64,000 nt of DNA, from the NCBI RefSeq assembly GCF_026626705.1, contig NZ_JAPNKC010000001.1, positions 496,001 through 560,000 on the forward strand. Direction: 5' to 3'. Numbering within the stretch: the first letter of the stretch is position 1; each line of letters begins with the position of its first letter. This DNA comes from Pyxidicoccus sp. MSG2 (GTDB lineage: Bacteria; Myxococcota; Myxococcia; Myxococcales; Myxococcaceae). The notes under the pieces were generated by a model, which worked only from the letters and a program-made list of their open reading frames with translations, was not told the DNA's origin and searched no databases. Of this stretch, positions 10,601 to 18,288 are shown piece by piece. The position numbers and the translations under genes are program-made.

Positions 10601-10790
10601 GAGCCCGCTCGAGCTGGCCACCACCCGCTTCGCGCTCGCCCGGGCCCTGCGGCAAGACGGGGGTGATTCCGCCCGAGCCCGGACCCTGGCGCTCGCCGTC
10701 CGCGACGCGGTGGCCCCCACCGCCGAGCCGCGCCTCGTGCCGCTCGACGAGGTGGACGCGTTTCTTGGCGTACACTCGGCCGCACGATGA
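7650..10790 (+). CDS. ZAS-domain Ser/Thr protein kinase with TPR repeats
   Basis: Membrane protein of 1046 residues. In order: an N-terminal zinc anti-sigma-like motif (H34-x3-C38-x2-C41); a eukaryotic-type kinase domain at about 95-355 with glycine loop GAGGMG, catalytic Lys125, HRD at 215-217, DFG at 235-237 and APE at 278-280; one membrane helix at about 364-385; and a long C-terminal TPR region (about 540-1000). All main catalytic residues are present, so it should be active. The TPR part would be outside the inner membrane if the topology is standard. It probably controls the sigma factor encoded 4 bases upstream, and overlaps the next gene by four bases (ATGA). Confidence 0.9.
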   Translation: MSPPPLPGCLDESQLLDLADGVAPEALRVSAEAHVDGCAACRELLAGFLQARAPAASAGGPAEVPTQAVTTLLQDTRVSSALRPRALERGTLLGRYVVLERLGAGGMGVVYAAYDPGIDRRIGLKLVQAPSGVEGATERLLDEARAAARTQHPHVVAVHDVGVVGNLVFIALELVDGGTLRQHLAARHPGWREVVRLYLQAGRGLAAAHAAGVVHRDFKPDNVLMDRAGRARVTDFGLARFASSTEPALASSGTPDSGPGSGKAGVATSVAGTPGYIAPEALAGGLVDAHSDQYSFCVALYEGLYGTRPGAPGERAAQERASVPRAVHTAVERGLAPVPEERHASMDALLSALERAVSPRAARFAGGLGAGIGVAAAIAAVFVARGPRPCTDSLQRLQGAWDTARGAALRRTFLGSGAPGAASLHSAVHQTLEAYAAAWAGAHQDACEATRVRGEQSEAALDLRMHCLERRKRELGATVELLLAADPDAVLSAPQTVRGLEPVSDCADMEALARPMPRPTRGPEAVRVRAAYDRLAEAMARDNAGRWKEAAEIAATVAAEAEAVGYKPLLGEALLTQGRSLQHQRQEKEAAVRLRRAALASQAGRDDVHAAEAFINLVFVEGELAERPEQAELWRELAQSLLERIGGDDRLEGNLAFQQGLVLVRQGRAAEAIPLLRKCLAMRERAFGKDHAYLVDAMLTLGTALRSVGQMEEALAAQQRTRTLIVRNFGPDHPYVAMTLNNIAGTYAAMHRYDEALAAFAESLATFERASGPGQPVPYVLGLYGNMGAVHLGRGDFEQARRTLEQGWRLALEHRPPGHPDRASLAGPLALALTNLGRTDEALRLVQSVRGELDAAEADGRNSVRSAELLQQEAEVLLRVGRFEPAASAARRAAVMLRTLGAQDELAGALSTLGLALLGGGRLPEAERVAREALELRLKLAEPQPSKLSEPRAVLGRVLLARGDAAGARVQLEQAVAGWEEDGASPLELATTRFALARALRQDGGDSARARTLALAVRDAVAPTAEPRLVPLDEVDAFLGVHSAAR

Positions 10791-11401
10791 ACCGCGAAGA
10801 AGCGAACCAGGCCCTGGACCTCATCCGCCGCGTCGTCTCCCAGGCGAAGGATGACTCGGCGCTGCAGAACTGGGGCGTCATCTGGATGCTCCATGCCTTC
10901 GTCAACGCCGCGGGCTTCGCGGCGACGGACTGGCTGTGGACGGCGGGACACCACACCCCCGGCCCCTATGCCCTGCTGTGGGCCGGAGTGCTGGCCTTCA
11001 ACATCGTCAGCATCTTCGTGCTCAAGCGAGGGCAGACGGCGGGGGCGCGCTCGTTCGTCGAGCGGCAGATCTGGGCCATCTGGACCACCTTCATCGCCGG
11101 CATGTTGCTGGTGGCCGTCCTCAACTGGCTGCTCGGGCTGGACAGGCTCTTCATGCCCGCGGTGGCATGCGTCCTCTTCGGCACGGCCTTCGCCATGATG
11201 GGCGCGCTGATGGGCCGCGTCTGGTACGCGGTGGCCGCGGGCCTCGCACTGGCCGCGCTGGGGATGACGCAGGTACCGGACCACGCCTTCGGCCTCCTGG
11301 GCGTGGTGTGGTTCGCCACGCAGTTCAGCGGAGGCTTCGCGCTGCACCGGGCCCGACGCCGCAGGCTGGCCGCCGGGGGCGCCGGGGCGCGGCTGGTATG
11401 A
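10787..11401 (+). CDS. Multi-pass membrane protein of unknown function
   Basis: Protein of 204 residues with about five hydrophobic segments (for example around residues 24-70, 93-115 and 120-175) after a charged, probably cytosolic N-terminus. It ends in a basic, arginine-rich tail. No family was recognised. Its start overlaps the kinase stop and its own stop overlaps the next start (both ATGA), so it is almost certainly co-translated with them and may belong to the same signalling unit. Confidence 0.7.
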   Translation: MNREEANQALDLIRRVVSQAKDDSALQNWGVIWMLHAFVNAAGFAATDWLWTAGHHTPGPYALLWAGVLAFNIVSIFVLKRGQTAGARSFVERQIWAIWTTFIAGMLLVAVLNWLLGLDRLFMPAVACVLFGTAFAMMGALMGRVWYAVAAGLALAALGMTQVPDHAFGLLGVVWFATQFSGGFALHRARRRRLAAGGAGARLV

Positions 11402-12414
11402 ATCCCGAGCTGCTCGCCGCCCTGGTGGCCATCGCCGCGGAGCCGCTCGGGCTGGGCGGGGCCGAGCTGCGCCGGCGGCTGAGGGAGGCCGGGGTGAAGG
11501 TGCCGAGCCAGGCCCTCCAGGACCTGGCCTCCGCCGGCCTGGTGCACGCGCAACGCGAGGTGTGGTTCCTGACGCCCGCGGGGCACCAGGCGCTGCGCGA
11601 CGTGGAGGCCGCGCTCGCCGGGGCGCATGACCCGAGCCCCACGTCCCCCGGCATGGAGGAGTGCCCGTCGGTGCCCTGGCTCACCCAGGTGCAGACGCAC
11701 TGGGTGGAGGCGGTGTCCCTCAACTACGCGGTGGAGCCGGAGCGGCTGGCCCGGCTGCTGCCCGCCTCGCTGGAGCCGGAGGTGTTCCACGGCACCGCGT
11801 GGGTGCAGGTGCTGATGTCGTCGCTGCGGGACATGCGGCCCCAGGGCATCAGCCCGCTGCTGGGCGTGTGTTTCTACCAGGTGAGCTACCGCGCGGCGGT
11901 GCGCTACCGGAACGCGAAGGGCGACTGGCGGCGCGGCGGCTACTTCGTGCGCAGCGAGACGAACGACCCGGTGATGCGCCGCGTGGGCAACGCGCTGAAG
12001 GAGTTCAAGTTCCACGAGTTCGGCGAGGCGCACATGGTGATGGCGCGCGAGGGGGACTTGCTCACCGCCGCGGTGGACCCGGAGCCGGAGTTCCACGGAG
12101 GCAAGCTGGTGGGTGTCTTCGACACGCGCCCGAGCGTCCACCCTCCCCCTGGCAGCGTGTGGAAGGGGCTGGAAGACCTGCACGAGCCGCTGGTGGAGTG
12201 CTACGACGCGCTCGGCGTGGCGGACGGGTATGTCTACGTGCTCACCATCGACCGCGAGCCGTGGAACGCGCGCTTCGTCACGCCAGTGCAGCTCTACTGC
12301 GAGTACTTCGCCGAGGGCCCGCTGGCCCCGGGCGCGAGGCTGGACTCGGTGCTGCACCTCACCGAGTGCGCCTACCGTTGGAGGCCGCTGAGGAGGGAGC
12401 AACATGCGCGCTGA
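11398..12414 (+). CDS. DUF2071-family protein with N-terminal winged-helix part
   Basis: Protein of 338 residues. Residues 1-75 look like a winged helix (PELLAALVAIAAEPLGLGG, then SQALQDLASAGLVHAQ). The remainder matches the DUF2071/YqjF-like beta-barrel family, with SLNYAVEPERLARLLP and FYQVSYRAAVRYRN typical of it. The family is structurally related to acetoacetate decarboxylase and its function is unknown. The chain is longer than usual because of the added N-terminal domain. It overlaps the genes on both sides, so it belongs to the same transcript as the kinase. Confidence 0.75.
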   Translation: MNPELLAALVAIAAEPLGLGGAELRRRLREAGVKVPSQALQDLASAGLVHAQREVWFLTPAGHQALRDVEAALAGAHDPSPTSPGMEECPSVPWLTQVQTHWVEAVSLNYAVEPERLARLLPASLEPEVFHGTAWVQVLMSSLRDMRPQGISPLLGVCFYQVSYRAAVRYRNAKGDWRRGGYFVRSETNDPVMRRVGNALKEFKFHEFGEAHMVMAREGDLLTAAVDPEPEFHGGKLVGVFDTRPSVHPPPGSVWKGLEDLHEPLVECYDALGVADGYVYVLTIDREPWNARFVTPVQLYCEYFAEGPLAPGARLDSVLHLTECAYRWRPLRREQHAR

Positions 12415-13222
12415 GCGACGTCACGGGAACGGATGGGGCGGCCGCGGTGTCCCAGGCCGCATGAGGACTCTCGCCGCCTGTCTGCTGCTGTTCACCGCGC
12501 TCTCCGCGAATGCGGAGGACTCCCGGGTCGCCGCCGCGCGCAAGGCCCGGGCGCCCGTGGTCGCCGCGCTGTTCAAGGACGCGGGGGTGGCCTGGCCGCC
12601 GGAGCAGCTGTACGTGCGCGCCTTCAAGCACGAGCGCGAGCTGGAGGTCTGGGCGGGGCCTAAGGCGGGGCCGCTGGTGAAGGTGAAGACGTATCCCTTC
12701 TGCGCGGCCTCGGGGGAGCTCGGCCCGAAGCGGCAGCAGGGCGACCTGCAGGTGCCCGAGGGCTTCTACGACATCGACCTGTTCAACCCCTACAGCAACT
12801 ACCACCTGTCCATGCGGGTCAGCTATCCGAACGCGGCGGACAGGCGCCACACCCCGCCAGGCACGGACCCGGGCGGGCAGATCTTCGTCCACGGCAACTG
12901 CGTGAGCATTGGCTGCATCGCCATCCAGGACGAGCCGATTGAAGAGCTGTACCTGATGGTGCTGGACACGCGCGCGAAGACGAAGCGCAACGTCCCCATC
13001 CACATCTTCCCGCGCAGGTTGGATGCCGCGGGCCTGAAGGCATTGGAGACGGGCCGCGAGGCGACGGACCCGCTCGTCACCTTCTGGCGCAGCCTCCAGC
13101 CGGCCTACAGCCTCTTCGAGGAGGCCCGGTACATTCCCATCACGTCGGTGGATGCGAAGACGGGCGCCTACGTGGTGAAGCCGGCGCGCCAGGCCCGGAC
13201 CGCGGACAGCGCGCGCCGGTAG
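12404..13222 (+). CDS. L,D-transpeptidase (YkuD/YafK family)
   Basis: Exported peptidoglycan cross-linking or anchoring enzyme of 272 residues. The catalytic motif HGNCVSIGC (His163 to Cys171) is intact, and the preceding VPEGFYDI and GGQIFVHG segments are typical of the YafK-like branch. A strong ribosome site (GGAGGGAGC) supports the ATG at 12404, but the signal peptide proper starts at Met20 (12461: MRTLAACLLLFTALSANA), so the mature start may derive from either. It acts in the periplasm on murein stem peptides. The start overlaps the previous gene by 11 bases. Confidence 0.85.
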   Translation: MRAERRHGNGWGGRGVPGRMRTLAACLLLFTALSANAEDSRVAAARKARAPVVAALFKDAGVAWPPEQLYVRAFKHERELEVWAGPKAGPLVKVKTYPFCAASGELGPKRQQGDLQVPEGFYDIDLFNPYSNYHLSMRVSYPNAADRRHTPPGTDPGGQIFVHGNCVSIGCIAIQDEPIEELYLMVLDTRAKTKRNVPIHIFPRRLDAAGLKALETGREATDPLVTFWRSLQPAYSLFEEARYIPITSVDAKTGAYVVKPARQARTADSARR

Positions 13223-13235
13223 GGCCCACCAGCCG

Positions 13236-14063
13236 CTACGGGTACATCAGCCGGGCGCCCTGCTTGTCGAGCGCGGTCAGGACCAGGTCTCCCGCCTGCC
13301 CGCCGCCGCACTGCGGATAGTTCATGATGGAGTTGGGGTCATAGGCAGTCAGCCGGCACGTGACAGGGCCCTCGTAGCAGCTGGACCCTTCCGGATAATC
13401 GTGGCGGAAGCCGAGCGCGTGTCCCAGCTCGTGCCGCAGCACCCCGGTCAGCGTCCAGGGCGCGATGTTTCCGAACGCGCTCGTGCTGATGAGGACGTTG
13501 CGACCCGAGCGGGAGGTGTTCGGAAAGAACGAGCGCGCCAGATACGAAGTGGTGGTGGTCTGGCGCACGTCGAAGACGACGCCGGTCTGAGAGGCTGTGC
13601 AGTTGCCGTCGAACTGGCTCAGGTGCTTGAAGTTGACGTTGGCCGTCGCTTCCCAGGCGGCGGTCGCGGAGTTCATCGCGCTCACCACCGTGGCGTAGCG
13701 GCTGCCGAAGCTGGTGCTGCTGATGCAGTAGGTCAGGTTCTGCGCGGCGGTGGCGGACCACTTGATGGGCATGCCCATGCTGTCGCAATAGGCGGCGAGC
13801 GCGTCCTGTCGCGTGCCCAGCTCGGGGTTGACGAACGTGTCGTAGTACCGGCGGAGCCCGTCGACGCCTTCGACCGCCGTGTCACCGTTGACGACGAAGA
13901 CGTCCGAGTCGGGCTCGTCGTGAGCCGCCGCCTTGAAGTCCTCGAAGGACATCCCCTGCCGCGACGCCTCGGAGGGATGCTCGGGCCCGGCTTCGGGCCT
14001 TCCGCACGCCGAGCCCAGCAGGGACACACCAACCAGCAACGCCATGGAGCGGATGTTGCGCAT
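13236..14063 (-). CDS. Zinc metalloprotease lipoprotein (M57-like)
   Basis: Exported protease of 275 residues. The N-terminus has a lipoprotein signal with lipobox LGSAC (Cys20). The metzincin-style zinc motif HELGHALGFRH lies at 211-221, followed by a Met-turn-like SIMNYP. The pattern fits the M57/matrixin-like proteases common in myxobacteria. The region from 38 to 100 may act as a propeptide. It is a single gene between the L,D-transpeptidase and a transport lipoprotein, on the strand opposite the former. Confidence 0.8.
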   Translation of the reverse strand: MRNIRSMALLVGVSLLGSACGRPEAGPEHPSEASRQGMSFEDFKAAAHDEPDSDVFVVNGDTAVEGVDGLRRYYDTFVNPELGTRQDALAAYCDSMGMPIKWSATAAQNLTYCISSTSFGSRYATVVSAMNSATAAWEATANVNFKHLSQFDGNCTASQTGVVFDVRQTTTTSYLARSFFPNTSRSGRNVLISTSAFGNIAPWTLTGVLRHELGHALGFRHDYPEGSSCYEGPVTCRLTAYDPNSIMNYPQCGGGQAGDLVLTALDKQGARLMYP

Positions 14064-14125
14064 GGGCTTCCTTTATCACGGAACCCATGCCCAACCGGAA
14101 AGAATAGCCTAATCAGAAGAACTGG

Positions 14126-15304
14126 TCATGGTGTCACGGCGGCGGCGAACTTCCTCTTGCCGTCGTGGATGGTCAGGATGACCGCCGGCTTCACGGGGTT
14201 GCGGTTGGCGTCCATCGTCAGAGTGCCCGTGGCACCGGGGAAGTCCTTCGTCGCGGCGAGCGCGTCGCGGATGGCGGGCCCGGAGAGGGAGCCGGCCCGG
14301 GCAATGGCGGCGAGGGCCACGCGGGCGGCGTCATAGCCGAGCGCGGACGCGGCCTCGGGGGAGCGGCCGTAGCGGGCGCGGAACGCGGTGATGAAGCGCT
14401 GCAGCTCCGGCGCGGGGTTGTCCTCCGCGTAGTGCGACGAGTAGTACGCGCCCTCAAGCGCGCCGCCCGCCAGCTCGAAGATGCGGTCGGACTCCCAGCC
14501 GTCGCCGCCGAGCAGCGGCTGCGTCATGCCCAATTCGCGCGCCTGGCGGGCGATGACGCCCACCTCGCTGTAGAAGCCCGGCAGATAGAGCGCCTGGGGC
14601 TTCACCTTCTTCACGGACAGGAGCGGCGCGCGGTAGTCGGTGTCGCCCTTGGAGTAGGTCTCCACCGCGACCACCGTCCCGCCGAGCTTCTTGAAGGCCG
14701 CCTGGAAGGCCTCGCTGAGGCCGAGCGACGACGCATTCCTCGCGTCATGCAGCACGGCCACGCGGTCGAGCTTGAGGTTCTCCCGGGCGAAGCGCGCCAT
14801 GGCGCCACCCTGGAACGGGTCGGTGAAGCAGGTGCGGAAGATGTAGTCGCCCTTCTTCGTCACGTCCGGATGGGTGGCGGAGGGCGTCACCATGGGCACC
14901 CGCGCGGCCTGCACCGCGTTCGCGATGGCGAGCGAGCCCGAGGACGTCACGTCTCCGAGGATGAGCACCACGCGGTCCTGCGTGAGGAGTCGCTGCGCGG
15001 CGGCCACGGACTCCTCGATGCGACCCTGGGTGTCATAGGAGCGCAGCTCCACCTTCCGGCCCATCACCCCGCCCGCGGCATTGGCCTCCTCCACCGCGAA
15101 CTGGATGCCGTCGCGCACCACGGTGCCGAACGACGCCTCCGAGCCCGTGAGACTGCCCAGGGTGCCGATGACGATGGGCCCTGTCTCCGAGGCGGCCTGG
15201 GGCTTCGGCGCGGCCTCCGGAGCGGATGGCGCGGGTGGGGCCTTCCGCTCGCAGGCGAGGGTTCCCAGGACGAGGACTGCGAGGAGGGGGACGAGACGGG
15301 GCAT
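14126..15304 (-). CDS. Branched-chain amino acid-type ABC substrate-binding lipoprotein
   Basis: Periplasmic binding protein of 392 residues in the LivJ/LivK (Leu/Ile/Val-binding) group. MPRLVPLLAVLVLGTLAC is a lipoprotein signal ending at the acylated cysteine; this Met at 15304 was chosen over an upstream start because it begins the signal. The body begins IVIGTLGSLTGSEASFG and has the family's EEANAAGGVMGRKVEL stretch. No permease or ATPase genes are adjacent, so it either works with a transporter elsewhere or senses a ligand. It lies 42 bases downstream of the GlcD-like gene on the same strand. Confidence 0.85.
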   Translation of the reverse strand: MPRLVPLLAVLVLGTLACERKAPPAPSAPEAAPKPQAASETGPIVIGTLGSLTGSEASFGTVVRDGIQFAVEEANAAGGVMGRKVELRSYDTQGRIEESVAAAQRLLTQDRVVLILGDVTSSGSLAIANAVQAARVPMVTPSATHPDVTKKGDYIFRTCFTDPFQGGAMARFARENLKLDRVAVLHDARNASSLGLSEAFQAAFKKLGGTVVAVETYSKGDTDYRAPLLSVKKVKPQALYLPGFYSEVGVIARQARELGMTQPLLGGDGWESDRIFELAGGALEGAYYSSHYAEDNPAPELQRFITAFRARYGRSPEAASALGYDAARVALAAIARAGSLSGPAIRDALAATKDFPGATGTLTMDANRNPVKPAVILTIHDGKRKFAAAVTP

Positions 15305-15346
15305 GGGCTCTCCGGGCGCGCACTCTCGCACGAGCGGGGGCGGAGG

Positions 15347-16729
15347 TCAGAACACCTTGCCCGGGTTGAGGATGCCGAGCGGGTCCAGCGCGCTCTTGAT
15401 GGCGTGGTGCAGGTGGAGCCCTCCCGCGCCGAGCTGTTCCCCGAGGAAGGGGCGCTTGAGCGCGCCGACGCCGTGCTCGCCGGTGATGGTGCCGCCCAGC
15501 TCCAGCGCCGCGCGGAGGATGTCATCGAACGCGGCGCGGGCCCGCGCCAGGGCTGCGGGGTCGTTCCGGTCGAAGACGACGGTGGGATGCATGTTGCCAT
15601 CGCCGGCATGGCCGAAGGTGCCGATGAGCACGTCCCTCCGCGAGGCAATCCCCTCCACCGCCGCGAGCAGGTCCGTGATGCGCGACAGTGGAACGCCCAC
15701 GTCGTCGAGCAGCGTGGCGCCCTGCTTCTCCAGCGCGGGATAGGCAAGCCGGCGGGCCTGCATCAGCAACTCGCCCTCGGCCTCATCGGCGGACTGCGCG
15801 ACGAAGGTGGCCCCGGCGGCCTCGCAGGCCGCGGCCATGTGAGCGACTTCCGCGACGCCCTGCTCTCCTCCCGCGTCGGAGCGGGCCAGCAGGAGGGCCG
15901 CCGCGTTGACGTCCAGCCCCATGGGTCCGTGGGCCTCCACGGCGCGGACGGTGGCGCGGTCCATGAGCTCCAGGAGCGAGGGACGCGTGGACGCCATGAT
16001 TTCCGTCACGGCCACGCCCGCTCCGACGAGCGTGGGGAACGAAGCCACGAGCGTGGTCGCCTTCGGCGGACGGGGCCGGAGCTTCAACGTGGCCTCGGTG
16101 ATGACGCCGAGCGTGCCCTCGGAGCCGACGAACAGGCGGGTGAGGCCATAGCCCGCGGCGTTCTTCATCGTGCGCCCGCCGGTGCGGACGACGGAGCCAT
16201 CCGCGAGGACGGCCTCCAGCCCGAGCACGGCATCCCCCGTCACTCCGTACTTCACGCAGCACAGGCCGCCCGCGTTGGTGGCGAGGTTGCCGCCAATGGA
16301 GGAGAACTCCCAGCTCGCGGGGTCGGGCGCATACCAGAGCCCCTGCTCCGCCGCGGCGGCCTTCACCGCGGCGTTGAGCGCTCCGGGTTGCACGACGGCG
16401 AACATGCCGCGCCGGTCGACCTCCAACACACGGTTCATGCGCGAGAGCGAGAGGACGATGCAGCCGTCCACCGCGTTCGCCCCACCCGACAGCCCAGAGC
16501 CTGCCCCCCGAGGCACCACGGGAACCCGGAGGGCGGAGGCCACTCGGAGCACGGCCTGCACCTCAGTGGTGGACGCGGGGCGGACGAGGACGCGAGGAGT
16601 CCCGGCGGGAGCCCACTCGGCCTGGTCGCGCCGGTGGGCTTCGAGCACGTCGGCGTCGGTGACGAGCGACTCCGGAGGCAGTACCGCCGCCAGCTCCCGC
16701 AACAGGTCCGCTGTCCCCTGGGTCGTCAC
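15347..16729 (-). CDS. glcD: FAD-linked oxidase, glycolate oxidase GlcD-type
   Basis: Flavoenzyme of 460 residues that oxidises a 2-hydroxy acid such as glycolate or D-lactate. The FAD-binding domain shows PRGAGSGLSGGANAV and GGNLATNAGGLCCVKYG. The C-terminal part carries the conserved GEHGVGALKRPFL signature of the GlcD/D-lactate dehydrogenase group. The GTG at 16729 was chosen because GGAGG stands seven bases before it; a start at 16750 would place that ribosome site inside the gene. GlcE/GlcF subunits are not nearby, so it may be a single-chain D-lactate-type dehydrogenase. The exact substrate is undetermined. Confidence 0.85.
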   Translation of the reverse strand: MTTQGTADLLRELAAVLPPESLVTDADVLEAHRRDQAEWAPAGTPRVLVRPASTTEVQAVLRVASALRVPVVPRGAGSGLSGGANAVDGCIVLSLSRMNRVLEVDRRGMFAVVQPGALNAAVKAAAAEQGLWYAPDPASWEFSSIGGNLATNAGGLCCVKYGVTGDAVLGLEAVLADGSVVRTGGRTMKNAAGYGLTRLFVGSEGTLGVITEATLKLRPRPPKATTLVASFPTLVGAGVAVTEIMASTRPSLLELMDRATVRAVEAHGPMGLDVNAAALLLARSDAGGEQGVAEVAHMAAACEAAGATFVAQSADEAEGELLMQARRLAYPALEKQGATLLDDVGVPLSRITDLLAAVEGIASRRDVLIGTFGHAGDGNMHPTVVFDRNDPAALARARAAFDDILRAALELGGTITGEHGVGALKRPFLGEQLGAGGLHLHHAIKSALDPLGILNPGKVF

Positions 16730-16787
16730 CGTGCACCTCCGAGGCCGCACTGTGCTTCAACCCGGAGGCGCATCCCAGCCTTCCCGC

Positions 16788-18233
16788 TCAGAGTCGGTCG
16801 AGGAACCTGAGCAGGTCCTGCTTCTGCGCGGGGCTGAGTGACTCGGGGAGCCCGCCTGGATTCTCCGGCGGGTGGATGGCCGGCAGGTTCAGCGAAGTCG
16901 TAACGGGCAGGATGAACCGGCTGTAGGTATCCACGGCGTCCTTCAACGTCTGGTGGCTGTTGTCGTGGAAGTACGGTGCCGTCCCCGCGACGCCTCGAAG
17001 CGTAGGGATGTCGAAGAGCTCGAAGTCCAGCGGGTCGCCGGTGATGAGCGCGCGGCCCGCATCCGTGGTGAACCACTGCGGGGCGAAATTGGGGCCGACA
17101 ATCGGGGCGCCGTTCTCGTCCAGCTTCGGATTGCCATCGTACGGGTCCCCGCTGGCCGTCACGGGAATGGGCGGGAGGTCCGTCACCTGCTGCTGGCGCG
17201 TGCCATCCGTGTAGAAGCGGAAACGATACCGGGGCAGCTCGACGGAGGCGTTGTAGGAGGGGAACTGTCCGAGCTGTCCCAGATAGGAGAAGAACCCGAA
17301 CCCCACGTTGAGGAACGTGTCATCCGCGCGCGGCACCGCCACGGGAACGGGGCCCACCTCCGGGACGAGGGTGAACACGACATTGCCCTCGGGCTTCAGG
17401 AGAAATCCCTGTCGCGCGAGCTGATTCAGCTCCGGGTGCACGACGTCCGTCAGCGTGGCACCGCCGTGGCATCCCTCGCAGGCGGCCTGGAAGACCTTCC
17501 GGCCGCGCTTCTCCTGAGAGCTGAGCAGCATGAAGTCCTCGGGAATGGGGACCTGGGCGCGAGGAACTCCGGCGGCGAGCCACTGCGCGACGAGCCACGC
17601 GCGAGGTGACGAGAACACGCTCCGCTCGAAGTCCGCGAGCTTCCGCAGCTGCGCCAGCGGCACCGTGCCGCCCTGGCTGTGGCTGGTGATGGCGGACTGG
17701 GCCTGCGGCTCCAGGTGGGCCTCGCGGCCGTCGTACTGGAACGCACCGGTGATGGCGGTGTCCTGGATGCTCGGCACCGCGCGCCACACGGCGACCTTCC
17801 GGTCGGCGGGGGTGATGACCTGGCCGTCGACGTCGATGACATCCATGTTGGAGGGAAGCGGCAGCACCACGCGCACGAGCCCCTTCCGGAGGTGCTCGTA
17901 CGTGGGGACGGCCGCGTCCGGGTCGTCCGCGTCGATTCGGTTGAAGAGCGGATCGTTCGGGTTGGCGGCCAGACGCGCCTCGACGTTCGAGGGAGGCAGG
18001 GCCGTGCTCTCATCGAGGACGTGACACGTGGCGCATGAGCGCCCGTTGGTATTCGCGAACGCCTCGGTGAAGAGCTTCTTGCCCGCGGACGTGCTGCCCA
18101 ATTCGGAAGTGGCCTGGGCCTCCACCGTGGGCGCTGGAGCCCGCGCTTCGTCCTGAACTGAATCCGTGCAGCCGGAAGGTCCGCCGAGTGCGAGCGCACC
18201 GGTCAGACACGCGATGAAGCGCCTGCGAACCAT
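16788..18233 (-). CDS. Di-haem cytochrome c peroxidase-family lipoprotein
   Basis: Exported c-type cytochrome of 481 residues with two haem-binding motifs: CATCH (Cys67-His71) and CEGCH in the middle of the chain. This is the arrangement of the bacterial cytochrome c peroxidase/MauG superfamily. The N-terminus from the ATG at 18233 is a signal sequence with a possible lipobox (GPSGC, Cys22). The chain is longer than classical peroxidases (about 330), with large insertions around the second haem. The C-terminal part has GTAPYFHDNS, a typical family motif. Reduction of peroxide or oxidative protein modification are both possible. Confidence 0.8.
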   Translation of the reverse strand: MVRRRFIACLTGALALGGPSGCTDSVQDEARAPAPTVEAQATSELGSTSAGKKLFTEAFANTNGRSCATCHVLDESTALPPSNVEARLAANPNDPLFNRIDADDPDAAVPTYEHLRKGLVRVVLPLPSNMDVIDVDGQVITPADRKVAVWRAVPSIQDTAITGAFQYDGREAHLEPQAQSAITSHSQGGTVPLAQLRKLADFERSVFSSPRAWLVAQWLAAGVPRAQVPIPEDFMLLSSQEKRGRKVFQAACEGCHGGATLTDVVHPELNQLARQGFLLKPEGNVVFTLVPEVGPVPVAVPRADDTFLNVGFGFFSYLGQLGQFPSYNASVELPRYRFRFYTDGTRQQQVTDLPPIPVTASGDPYDGNPKLDENGAPIVGPNFAPQWFTTDAGRALITGDPLDFELFDIPTLRGVAGTAPYFHDNSHQTLKDAVDTYSRFILPVTTSLNLPAIHPPENPGGLPESLSPAQKQDLLRFLDRL

Positions 18234-18288
18234 GGGTTTGTCTCCGCGGTGAGTGGCGGGACGAAAACACCGGGGTCCGGAAGAACTG

